The notes under the pieces: model-generated | The model's input: the letters and a program-made list of their open reading frames with translations, nothing else | What the model was told of the DNA's origin: nothing | Databases searched by the model: none | Shown: piece by piece, positions 10,005 through 18,979 of the stretch | Layout of the letters: the number at the start of each line of letters is the position of its first letter | How positions within the stretch are numbered: the first letter of the stretch is position 1 | Program-made: the position numbers and the translations under genes | Origin: Phymatolithon calcareum | Taxonomy: Eukaryota > Rhodophyta > Florideophyceae > Hapalidiales | DNA length: 64,000 bases | Direction of reading: 5' to 3' | Assembly: GCA_977006965.1 (NCBI GenBank) | Contig: OZ345375.1 | Location: forward strand, 1,302,001 to 1,366,000

Positions 10005-11792
10005 CTAAGAATCTGTATTCTTCTTCTTCTGCGTTGGGCCCGAAAACAGCGACGTAAATTCGACGTCGTCAATCTTCCGTTTCTTATGACTCAGCGTAAC
10101 CCCCGGAGGTGCAGGCGGTAGCTCCTCGCCCTTGAGCTTTGCCAACTTGACCCGTAAGCTGTAAACGTCCTCTTCCTTCCGCATCACAGTTCTCTGCAGC
10201 TCAATAAACGCCAGGATGTCCATGCGCAGCAGATCAAAGTTGTCCACCACAATGCTTGTCGGCGTCGGTCGCGTCCCAACGCCAAGGTCCTTTAGCGCGG
10301 CATCAATCCTCTTTGCCACGCGTTGGCTTGCCGAAATAGGAGTGTAAATCATGCTGCTCCTCGCATACGCGCCGCTTTGCACCTTGCGATGCGGAAATGT
10401 CTTCTGCGGCATCGTTGCAGCCGCTGCGGCTGCGAGCGCGTGATCCAGAGACGTACCGCGCTTCGCATCAGCGGACATGGCAATATCACCGGCAGGCGTG
10501 AGCAGTTTCGCCAAACGCTGCCGTTCTTTCGCAAGTCGCTTCCGGTTGGCTTCGATGCGCCGCGCCTCGCGAACCGTTTCCTCCTCTTCGCGCAATTCAG
10601 CCTTGGAGCGACGGTACTGCCACTCGAGCTGATTCTTACGGATGCATTCGTATTCGTAGTCGTACGGGTTCATGCTAATTGCCTGACAATGCTTTTGTAG
10701 CGCGAGTGGGAGCGATGTGAGAGCATCCTTATTTGTCCGCGTTCGATGCTCAATCAATCGCTTCGCCACAGAGTAATATCTGTCCTTTAGCTCTTCCACA
10801 GAGCGCGGCTCCAGAGTGTCCGGCCATCGGTCGTGAATCACAGCAAAGCGCAAGTCGAATCGTGCACAAAGGTCAAAAAGCTCGTCGGTCTCGGCACGCG
10901 TCCACGGCTTTTGCGGTTTGACATAGTGCAGCACTTGTCGCAAACTTCCTGGAGACGTCGGCGACCCTGTGACCGCCCGTGATGCTGCTTCTTGCGCATC
11001 GGATGCGGGCGGCTTTGGAGATTTTGGAGGCTTTGGGGGCACCGCTGGTGTGACAGCTGCAGCTGCTGCTGCCGCCGCCGCGAGTGCCTTTGGGGAGGCT
11101 AAGATGGTTTTCCGGGTTCCCGCAGCGACGGATGATGCAGGCGCTGCGGACGGTGCCTTTGGGGAGAGAATACCCGGCACAATGGGAAGGGGAGTTGGCG
11201 TCGAAGATGGAGCGGTCACAGCCGGTATATTTTGAGAAGATGCAGCAGGAATCGCGACCTGAAGAGCAGTCTTATCCTTAAGCGCGCCTTTTTCCTTGAT
11301 TGCGACGGAGGCAGCGGCAGCCTTAAGTGCTTTGACTGCTTTCTGCGCGGCAGCTTTCGCCCGTGCGGGCGTGCGCTTTTTAAGTGCGGCAGCGGCAGCC
11401 TCGTCGACGTTGAGGGGCTGTAGGTTGGCAATGACCGCATTGTACTCCGCGTCGGTGTAACCCAGAATCTTAACAGGACGATTGAAACGCGCGAAGGCGT
11501 ACGAGTCGTGCGGTTGTCCGACGGGCGCCCAGTGCGTTAGAATGAGACCCTTATCTTCCGGAGAGCGATAGAATTGCGTGCGCGCCCAGGAGCGCTTCGC
11601 TTTTGGTTTGCTTTGCAGCCCGAGAGCAGGAGAAGGGACGAGCGAGGCAGGCGTACAGCCCCCGGTGAGCATGAACACCTCCCGGCTGACGCCTTCCGGA
11701 CGCCGCGCCGCAGATGGTGCGTTATCCGAACTTGGGCGCGCGCGACGGCCATCCCCGCGCACGCCAAACATCTCTCGCGCCATATTCGACAT
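10005..11792 (-). CDS. DMAP1: DMAP1/SWC4-like chromatin remodelling subunit
   Basis: DMAP1 (yeast Swc4) is a shared subunit of the NuA4 acetyltransferase and SWR1 H2A.Z-exchange complexes. The N-terminal module is visible at residues 64-125: a Trp/Phe-containing start, then DKGLILTHWAP and YAFARFNRPVKILGYTDAEY, which match the family. The SANT domain is at 294-350 (KPWTRAETDELFDLCARFDLRFAVIHDRW). A charged coiled-coil segment follows (about 375-425, EEEETVREARRIEANRKRL), then a C-terminal helical domain. In animal DMAP1 the two N-terminal blocks are nearly adjacent. Here about 165 residues rich in Ala, Pro and Ser (128-290) separate them. The ATG at 11792 is the first good start. Single exon, 595 residues. 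Confidence 0.9.
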   Translation of the reverse strand: MSNMAREMFGVRGDGRRARPSSDNAPSAARRPEGVSREVFMLTGGCTPASLVPSPALGLQSKPKAKRSWARTQFYRSPEDKGLILTHWAPVGQPHDSYAFARFNRPVKILGYTDAEYNAVIANLQPLNVDEAAAAALKKRTPARAKAAAQKAVKALKAAAASVAIKEKGALKDKTALQVAIPAASSQNIPAVTAPSSTPTPLPIVPGILSPKAPSAAPASSVAAGTRKTILASPKALAAAAAAAAAVTPAVPPKPPKSPKPPASDAQEAASRAVTGSPTSPGSLRQVLHYVKPQKPWTRAETDELFDLCARFDLRFAVIHDRWPDTLEPRSVEELKDRYYSVAKRLIEHRTRTNKDALTSLPLALQKHCQAISMNPYDYEYECIRKNQLEWQYRRSKAELREEEETVREARRIEANRKRLAKERQRLAKLLTPAGDIAMSADAKRGTSLDHALAAAAAATMPQKTFPHRKVQSGAYARSSMIYTPISASQRVAKRIDAALKDLGVGTRPTPTSIVVDNFDLLRMDILAFIELQRTVMRKEEDVYSLRVKLAKLKGEELPPAPPGVTLSHKKRKIDDVEFTSLFSGPTQKKKNTDS

Positions 11793-12128
11793 CGTGCGAG
11801 GGGCCCCGCGGGGCGCGCGGAGAAGGCGCGCGGTTGTTGTGGATGTGGCACGGCCTCGATCGAAAATTCTATTCTTTGTTTGCCTGCAGGAGGAATGCTG
11901 TAGTTTGGTGGATCGTGGGCAAAATCCGTCACGGCGCGATGTTTGAGCCTCACTGACTGGCCAGTTTAGTCCTTAATTTACGCGCTCAGAAGTGGTCTAA
12001 TACGGCTAGTTTTATTAGCAAATAATAAGCAAGTAAGGAGTTGATCTCAAGAAATCATATATCGACACTTGGCAGAATATTATTAAGTGCTCTCACGAAT
12101 AGGCGAAAAATCCAGCTGGTTTGTCGGA

Positions 12129-12162
12129 ACGGGTCTAGTTTCGTCGACGAAAATAGACCCGT
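12129..12162. repeat. Near-perfect 34-bp palindrome upstream of the DMAP1-like gene
   Basis: Arms of 17 bp (left arm ACGGGTCTAGTTTCGTC) pair with a single mismatch and no spacer; the centre is GTCGAC. It lies 337 bp upstream of the DMAP1-like ATG, in an otherwise featureless 794-bp spacer. Confidence 0.85.
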
Positions 12163-12586
12163 GTATGGCCATGATCGAAAGCTCTGTCATAGGCCTGGTG
12201 ATTTCCTAGCCCCTGAACTGGTTCGTAAGCAGAACTAACTGTTGTCGCAGAACGTTCATTTATCCGAATTTCAACCACTGTCCAGTAGGAATGGTTGTCG
12301 TGCGGCAATGATTCAACTGTCCCCAAGGCATGTGAATCTTCATTTCAGATCTCGGAACAGTGGTTTTCTATGCCGATTTAGTGCTCAGCAGATTAACTGT
12401 AACCTGCTCGTACGGTATCCGGGAATGTAAAATACACGCTGGGAATAGTGGGCAATTCTACACCCATGACCTCAACCTGCATTACGAATGTCGGTTGTGC
12501 GTAGTAGCGGGGGCTTTGGACTATGCGACACACTGATGTTGTGAAACACGTTTTACGTTTAGATGTATTGGAAGATGCAAGCAGTG

Positions 12587-13462
12587 TTAATGCACTGGCA
12601 ATTTACCTTTCTTAACTCCCCTGCCTAATATACAGTTCCACTTCTTCCCCTCAAACAAGTCCTTGATGCACGAATCCTTCTTCTCTCGACTAGCAATTCC
12701 CATACAATGACAAAGCTGCTGACGAGGATTTTTGAAGCATGCAATCCACCCGGGAACACCACAAAAGTCTCCCTCAAGTAGATGAATCGCCCCTTGATCA
12801 TTGTACGCACCTCGATAAAACGATCTTTCCCATCTCTTCATCGCAGCGATTCCCGTTGCACCCGGCGCAATCACAAACGCGTTCGTCTGTACCATTGTCC
12901 CATGGATGACGAAGTCCTTTCCCACATACTCGTTCGGTCGAAACAGCGAGTTCATCACAATGGGAGCGTGCAGTCCCAGTCCCCGATTATCGCACCATCG
13001 ACGAAAGTCGACCCTTGTGTCGATGTCCAGATAGAGCACTCGTGCGGTGGGTACGCGTCGCAACTCTCTCAGCACTGCCGGCACGCGGCACCACTGAGGA
13101 TGTGCCCAGCCACCTTTATGGGTGACAGAAGTGTAAGTTGCGAGAGTAGTGACGTAACCAGATTTGCTGTAGAAATTCCAGAAATGAGAGACCCCAGGTG
13201 TGTTGGGCGAGTGACATCCCACGATAATGCAAGATTCATTTCCGGATGAAGTGCGGAAAGAGGTCTTTTGGAGCACGATCGTGTCGGGATAGTCAACTTT
13301 TGACCGTGAAACAGGTGCGAGGTTTGGGGTTGCCTTTAACGAAATGTTGGTGACTGGGGGGCGACGGATGCTCGTGATGAATGGAAAGGCGAATGAGTGG
13401 ATGATGAGAAGGGAGAGGGCAGCAATGAGGGCGTGAACTAAACGTATGCGAGTGGTATACAT
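12587..13462 (-). CDS. Type II membrane glycosyltransferase-like protein, copy 1
   Basis: This protein of about 291 residues has a short cytosolic tail, one membrane anchor (ALIAALSLLIIHSFAF), and a lumenal domain. The lumenal part resembles GT-A sugar transferases. The key motif is VLYLDIDTRVDF, a DxD-type metal and nucleotide-sugar site. It is preceded by WCRVPAVLRELRRVPTA, comparable to the 'W-K-P-L' lead-in of GT34-like enzymes, and followed by NDQGAIHL, like the DQ motif of such enzymes. Several Cys near the C-terminus may form disulfides. I infer a Golgi enzyme for glycans or wall polysaccharides; donor and acceptor are unknown. The start is set at the Met conserved with copy 2 (13462); an in-frame ATG ten codons upstream (13492) is not conserved. 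Confidence 0.7.
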   Translation of the reverse strand: MYTTRIRLVHALIAALSLLIIHSFAFPFITSIRRPPVTNISLKATPNLAPVSRSKVDYPDTIVLQKTSFRTSSGNESCIIVGCHSPNTPGVSHFWNFYSKSGYVTTLATYTSVTHKGGWAHPQWCRVPAVLRELRRVPTARVLYLDIDTRVDFRRWCDNRGLGLHAPIVMNSLFRPNEYVGKDFVIHGTMVQTNAFVIAPGATGIAAMKRWERSFYRGAYNDQGAIHLLEGDFCGVPGWIACFKNPRQQLCHCMGIASREKKDSCIKDLFEGKKWNCILGRGVKKGKLPVH

Positions 13463-13700
13463 ACTGGAGAACAGAGAGTAAAAAGCACTCATCGCAAGTG
13501 TGCAAGCGAATAGTTGTAGATAAGCACAGATGAAGAAGATGTGTTGCTACTGCGTCTGCAGACAGTGTGGTGTGACGGCGCTCCTTCGTGGATTTTGACG
13601 GGTGCCGACCGACAGTACAAACGTGCGTCAGCGGGACGAGTGCATAAGTTGATGCCGACAGTTGCTGACAAACGGAAATGGAAGGCAGGGTGGTAAAGGG

Positions 13701-14040
13701 AGTTGTAGACACGCAACGATGCAGGGGTGTAGTGAACGACATTATCACCCTCGACTTAGGAGCTCTATAACGGCTCCTTGCGATCTATCCATCGACACTG
13801 TCAACACAGTGGACTCTTCCAAGAGAAACCAACGGATTAATCACAGACACGACTAACACTCAACGTACTATTAGTCTAGTGTCGGTTAGTCCCCCCCTTT
13901 TTGCAGGGCGTGCAATCGCTTTCCCCTGCCCTTATTAAGCTGCGATCCTGATCGCATCTTAGACTGAGGCATCGCACCAGAGAGAGATCACCCCTTTTCA
14001 AGGTAAACTGAACCTTATCTTTACACTCTCAGTGATTACA
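13701..14040. other. ~340-bp segment present only in unit 1 of the duplication
   Basis: Relative to unit 2, unit 1 has extra sequence between the conserved GGTAAAGGGAGT and the conserved GTTGACGATTATGAAT. The unit 2 sequence is continuous across this point (about 15779-15800). The segment has an internal imperfect hairpin (GACTAACAC near 13851 against GTGTCGGTTAGTC near 13880). No clear terminal inverted repeat is visible. It is either an insertion here or a deletion in unit 2. Confidence 0.5.
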
Positions 14041-14403
14041 GAGTGTTGACGATTATGAATGAAGCACGAGGGCGGTACGTCGTGAGCGCAGGGAAGATGT
14101 TGTGGCGATCGGTAGAAGGGAGCTAAAGTGCAGTAAGTAGGTTGCTATGTTAGTATATATCTAGTTCACCGAGATCGGGGCTGTTCTGAGTTTCTACCCT
14201 TTCGGATGGAGTGCGCTGAATCCGAAGGGAAGTTGGGTTGGAGTGTTGAGGTCGAGAAAATTGATGGCTGCGCTTGCAATGCTTACCTTGATCATGAAGT
14301 TTGCTAGGTTCCCCAACCAAGCACTGAATGATTTGAGCGATGCGACGCATTGCCATTGTGAAACTCGTTTTGCGCTTAGATGCATTGGGAGATGCAAGCA
14401 GTG

Positions 14404-15279
14404 TTAATGCACTGGCAATTTACCTTTCTTAACTCCCCTGCCTAATATGCAGTTCCACTTCTTCCCCTCAAACAAGTCCTTGATGCACGAATCCTTCTTC
14501 TCTCGACTAGCAATTCCCATACAATGACAAAGCTGCTGACGAGGATTTTTGAAGCATGCAATCCACCCGGGAACACCGCACAAGTCGCCCTCATGTAGAT
14601 GAATCGCCCCTTGATCATGGTACGCACCTCGATAAAACGATCTTTCCCATCTCTTCATCGCCGCGATTCCCGTTGCGCCTGGCGTAACCACAAACGCGTT
14701 CGCCTGGACCATTGTCCCATGGATGACGAAGTCCTTTCCCACATACTCGTTCGGTCGAAACAACGAGTTCATCACAATGGGAGCGTGCAGTCCCAGTCCC
14801 CGATTATCGCACCATCGACGAAAGTCGACCCTTGTGTCGATGTCCAGATAGAGCACTCGTGCGGTGGGTACGCGTCGCAACTCTCTCAGCACTGCTGGCA
14901 CGCGGCACCACGGAGTTTTTGCCCTATCACCTTTATGGGTGACAGAAGTGTAAGTTGCGAGAGTAGTGACGTAACCAGATTTGCTGTAGAAATTCCAGAA
15001 ATGAGAGACCCCAGGTGTGTTGGGCGAATGACATCCCACGATAACGCAAGATGCATTTCCGGATGAAGTGCGGAAAGAGGTCTTTTGGAGCACGATCGTG
15101 TCGGGATAGTCAACTTCTGACCGTGAAACAGGTGCGAGGTTTGGGGTCGCCTTTAACGAAATGGCGGTGACTGGGGGGCGACGGATGCTCGTGATGAATG
15201 GAAAGGCAAATGAGTGGATAATGAGAAGGGAGAGGGAAGCAATGAGGGCGTGAACCAAACGTATGCGGGTGATGTGCAT
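14404..15279 (-). CDS. Type II membrane glycosyltransferase-like protein, copy 2
   Basis: Paralogue of the gene at 12587-13462, about 95% identical in protein, with the same membrane anchor, DxD-type motif (LYLDIDTRVDF) and Cys-rich end. Most differences are single conservative changes. One short segment before the conserved WCRVPAV block is an exception: copy 1 reads GGWAHPQ and copy 2 GDRAKTP. This clustered change suggests gene conversion with another paralogue or selection on an acceptor-facing loop. The start at 15279 aligns with copy 1; an ATG four codons upstream (15291) is also in frame. The frame is intact. Both copies point the same way and each retains its own 5' flank, so each may have its own promoter. 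Confidence 0.7.
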   Translation of the reverse strand: MHITRIRLVHALIASLSLLIIHSFAFPFITSIRRPPVTAISLKATPNLAPVSRSEVDYPDTIVLQKTSFRTSSGNASCVIVGCHSPNTPGVSHFWNFYSKSGYVTTLATYTSVTHKGDRAKTPWCRVPAVLRELRRVPTARVLYLDIDTRVDFRRWCDNRGLGLHAPIVMNSLFRPNEYVGKDFVIHGTMVQANAFVVTPGATGIAAMKRWERSFYRGAYHDQGAIHLHEGDLCGVPGWIACFKNPRQQLCHCMGIASREKKDSCIKDLFEGKKWNCILGRGVKKGKLPVH

Positions 15280-15360
15280 ATTGGAGTGCATATTGGAGAA
15301 CTGTGTACAAGAAGCTCATCGCAAGTGTGCAAGCGAATAGTTGTAGAAAAGCACAAATGA

Positions 15361-15605
15361 GAAGACAAGGGAGCGGTGATTAAAAGAGTCCAAATGTTCT
15401 GGCCGTCCACGTGGAATCGCAGATCGTGGAATCACCGCGTTTGCTCCAGGTGGAATCGAATCGTATTTCGAGCGGCGGATAGAGAAGGAGTCCTTCCCTC
15501 ATTGCCTAGCAGAAATAACGACATGCCGTAATCTAAGTTGAAGATAATTCAGCAACAAAGCACTGCCTTGGGAGCCTCATCGGGAAGAATGCAGTTTACA
15601 TACAC
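15361..15605. mobile_element. 245-bp insertion with 12-bp direct repeats, in the 5' flank of copy 2
   Basis: The 12-mer AAGCACAAATGA occurs at 15349-15360 and again at 15606-15617, directly flanking this segment. In unit 1 the same place has a single near-copy (AAGCACAGATGA near 13518). This is the pattern of a target-site duplication caused by an insertion. The insert holds three copies of GTGGAATC and no ORF. Terminal inverted repeats are not obvious, so the class is unknown (a short retroelement or a MITE). Confidence 0.6.
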
Positions 15606-16851
15606 AAGCACAAATGAAGAAGATGTGTGGCTACTGCGTCTGCAGACAGTGTGGTGTGACGCCGCTTCTTCGTGGATTTTGTCGGGGTGTCGACCGACAG
15701 TACAAACGTGCGTCGGCGGGACGAGTGGATAAGTTGACGTCGACAAATGCTGACAAGCGGAAATGGGAAGGCAGGATGGTAAAGGGAGTGTTGGAAGATC
15801 ATGAATAAAGCTGGAGGACGGTACGCTGCGAGCACAGGGAAAATGTTTTGGCGATCGGTAGAAGGGACCCAAAGTGCAGTGCAGTAGGTAGGTTGCTATG
15901 TTAGTATATGTCTAGATCGCCGAGATCGGGATTGTTCTTGAGTTTCTACCCTGTTGGATGGTGTGCGCTAATATTTTTGCACAGCATGAAACGGTGAGCA
16001 CTGGCTTAGTGTTAGTATGATTGATACTGACACGAAGTTATCAGCTACTGTACCCAAGTAAGAAAGTAAGTAAGGTTTCGGTGCAGACAGAGAAGTATAT
16101 ACAGTACAGTACTGATCTGGTTTTTCTGCTCCATGAGTGTCGGAATTGGGTCTCGCGTTTGTGGCAGTTAAATTGCGACACGTACAATTCTTAAGCACCG
16201 TTTCTTTGCTGACAAACATAACGGCAGTCAGAACAGCAAAGCTGGCGGTTTAGGATCGATCTGTGGCAGCTGCCGCTTGAAGCCGCATTGGGGTGATCTT
16301 TTATAAATAACATGCCCTGTACGGATGTATGTTCAAACACTTTCATTGCGCACAAAAATTCAACCCGATTTTATCTTGACGTTGTATGAAATTTTAATTA
16401 TGTTCCTTTCCGTTTAAGACTTACTTCGCCTAAGAAGGGGTCTACTTATATCATTTCATTGGTTCATACAGTAAATGGCTGGCTGAGAATGTAATCAAAC
16501 GCCAATTTTGTATGTCGCGATTAGGCTCCGGTCGGCCCTTCGTACGCGAAGCGAAGCGAGTGTTAAAAACCTTCCCTCGGCAAATTTAGAGATACATGCA
16601 CATGAGAGGCTTTTGTTTCACTGCTCTTCCTCGCTTTCCTTCACGCTATATCACTACTGTACCTGCCTGCACCATTGATTGATGCTACCGAGAAGGACAG
16701 ACAGACACGTTGTGTTGCCAGTCTATTGTAGTCTCGTTTCTTCTTCTTTAGAGACTGTTTTCGTTTGTTCCAGCAATTAAACTGCCGTCGTCCTCAAAGC
16801 TTCGCAAAACTCGGGAATTTCGTTTCGGTTCCACTTGTGCATTCCTTAGTC

Positions 16852-18447
16852 ATGCGTGCTTTACCTTCGCGTACGTTTGTTTTGTTTTGCACGTTTTTCG
16901 CTTCTCTTTCTCTTTGCAGGATCTTCCTGTACACTCTTCATCTTCCGCGCACATCGACGCTTCACAACATTGTCGTGAAGCCATCTGACGCTGAAAAAGG
17001 CCCACATGTCCCGAAAAGTAAGCGATACCAGAAAAAAGGCAGCACCGCAGTCGACATCATACCCCGATTATTCTCGATAACTGCACTATCATCTGGACAA
17101 GGAGCAGCAGAGACTTCAAGGAAACGTTCTGAGTACCTTAACACTGCTGCTACTGTTAAAGGACAAATGAATACATCGCAACAACAACCTATGACTGTGT
17201 CCACTACACCAGCACCAAGAGTAATCACTTACCTCCCGCATCTCCGCACCAAAACCGATATCGAGCTACGGCACCACGAATTACCGCGTATATTTACAAC
17301 GTGTAACTCTTCTTCTTCGCCCACGACCAACTCATCTTTGGTGGATGTTCTTCTCGCGTCAAATACCTCCCTCACACTCCTCACAGCCTATTCTCAACTT
17401 CTTAACTCCTACGTCGCATGGCACCGCCGCGTATCGCAAGGCTCGCATTCCGATCCCTGCGTCAAAGTGCTATCATGGACAGGATCGGCCACAGCCGGTC
17501 TTGGCGATCGCATGCGCGGAATGCTTCACGCGGCAATTCTAGCCATTGAAACGAAAAGATATATCGTTCTCCATCCTCCAAGAGGCTTTCCACTAGGAAC
17601 CTTCTTACTACCGAATCGAATTACATGGTGGTACACCCACAGCATTCCCCCTCGAACAAACTTGACGTCCCTTGATTTCTGGGGTTTGTCTGGCATTCAT
17701 CGACATGACATTCAAAATGTATACGGCACGGACGGCTTTCAAGCGACGCACGGACAATATCCAAACATCGAGATTTCTTCGCGCACCTTTCCACACTTTG
17801 AGCGCATGGTCGACACACAGTGGTACAGGCGGAATTGTCGGCTGCGCAGATTGCGACGTTGTGACTATCTTGGGGATGAGAACCTTGCAATTAATAGATT
17901 GATTCACGATGCTTTATTCCGCTTTACACCATCGGCGGTCGAAAAGGCGCGCGCTGTCGCTGCAAAACACGACATGCAGCATTACATTGCAGTTCATGCG
18001 AGAATTGGCGGTAAACTGGATCCGTTACCTGGAAGATTCCAGAAATTTAATAATGATCTTGACAAGACTGCACAACGTCTTCTACGATGCGTTCAAATTG
18101 GAAGGGCGCGGTTTGGAATTTCTAAATTGCCGATTTATCTTGCAACGGATGACGAGAAGTTCAGGACTGTTTTTGAGAAACATGCCATCAATTTCACAGA
18201 TCGATTTATCATGAGCGCAATCAAACCGGTTCATTCCAAGGTTTCGCGTGCGGATGGTAGAAGAAGAAATGCAAAAGAAGAACGGAATCGAAATGCGCTT
18301 TCGGACACAGTGACGGAGACGCTTGTGCTTGGAGGGGCAAGATTGATTGTCACAACAGGGTCTGGTATGTCAAATTATGCAGCTATAACAGGGAATGCGA
18401 AGCTCCTGACCATTCGAGACTGCAAAGATGGTAGCAAATTGAAATAA
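16852..18447 (+). CDS. Fucosyltransferase-like (GT-B, O-FucT/alpha-1,6-FucT superfamily) membrane protein
   Basis: This 531-residue protein has an N-terminal signal anchor (about residues 7-28, TFVLFCTFFASLSLCRIF), then a Ser/Thr-rich stem of ~150 residues, and a lumenal domain. Three blocks resemble the fucosyltransferase superfamily. The first is SATAGLGDRMRGMLHAAILA, an opening motif with a Gly-loop. The second is YIAVHARIGG, the His-x-Arg motif that binds GDP-fucose. The third pair is LPIYLATDD with ETLVLGGARLIVTTGSGMSNYAA, the motif II/III pair. Donor preference is inferred from the family and not proven. The ATG at 16852 gives the correct anchor topology; upstream in-frame codons (from 16765) lack an ATG. 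It lies beside the two glycosyltransferase-like genes, in the opposite orientation. Confidence 0.65.
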   Translation: MRALPSRTFVLFCTFFASLSLCRIFLYTLHLPRTSTLHNIVVKPSDAEKGPHVPKSKRYQKKGSTAVDIIPRLFSITALSSGQGAAETSRKRSEYLNTAATVKGQMNTSQQQPMTVSTTPAPRVITYLPHLRTKTDIELRHHELPRIFTTCNSSSSPTTNSSLVDVLLASNTSLTLLTAYSQLLNSYVAWHRRVSQGSHSDPCVKVLSWTGSATAGLGDRMRGMLHAAILAIETKRYIVLHPPRGFPLGTFLLPNRITWWYTHSIPPRTNLTSLDFWGLSGIHRHDIQNVYGTDGFQATHGQYPNIEISSRTFPHFERMVDTQWYRRNCRLRRLRRCDYLGDENLAINRLIHDALFRFTPSAVEKARAVAAKHDMQHYIAVHARIGGKLDPLPGRFQKFNNDLDKTAQRLLRCVQIGRARFGISKLPIYLATDDEKFRTVFEKHAINFTDRFIMSAIKPVHSKVSRADGRRRNAKEERNRNALSDTVTETLVLGGARLIVTTGSGMSNYAAITGNAKLLTIRDCKDGSKLK

Positions 18448-18979
18448 GCCAGCCTCCATTGGCGATACATCCCGTGTTTCGTGCATCACGGCGAATAGGA
18501 GCTGTGAGGAATCCGGTCAGTGCTTTCGACCAGATTGAATACTGAAGAGGTTTTTGTCGGCATCCAAAATTTTTTCTTCTTCAGTGAATGAAATGAATCT
18601 AGAAGGCCTTTTAATCGAGCATTAGCGTTGCAAAGGCTTAGCCTTACTAGTGATTTGGCTCCAGCCTGGAGGCAGGCCGACTCTGTAAGGACACTACACC
18701 TACGCAGCCGAACATGATTGGTCTACGCCTATGAGATAAGTAAGTTCTCCCTTGAAAAGCACTATAAATTTTGATATGCGTGGATCTCAAATATTTTTTC
18801 AACTAATCTATATATTTCAACTAGACCGAATCATACAATCCGGAAGCTCGGATCGCCGGCGACTCTAATTTTTCCGCAGTCTACGCCGCCATAGAATTGG
18901 TCGGGATCAACCTCGGATCATTGTTGGGTGAGGACGACGTTGGCTCCTGGACGATAGTAGCCCACTGTCCGCCAACAGG

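Larger units (their letters stand above)
12541..15970. repeat. Direct tandem duplication carrying two glycosyltransferase genes
   Basis: Unit 1 (about 12541-14230) and unit 2 (about 14360-15970) match over the gene, its 3' flank and several hundred bases of 5' flank. For example, the flank at 13520-13700 matches 15600-15790, and 14040-14225 matches 15798-15970. The units differ by two insertions, one in each, so they have diverged by TE-like events as well as point changes. Confidence 0.9.
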
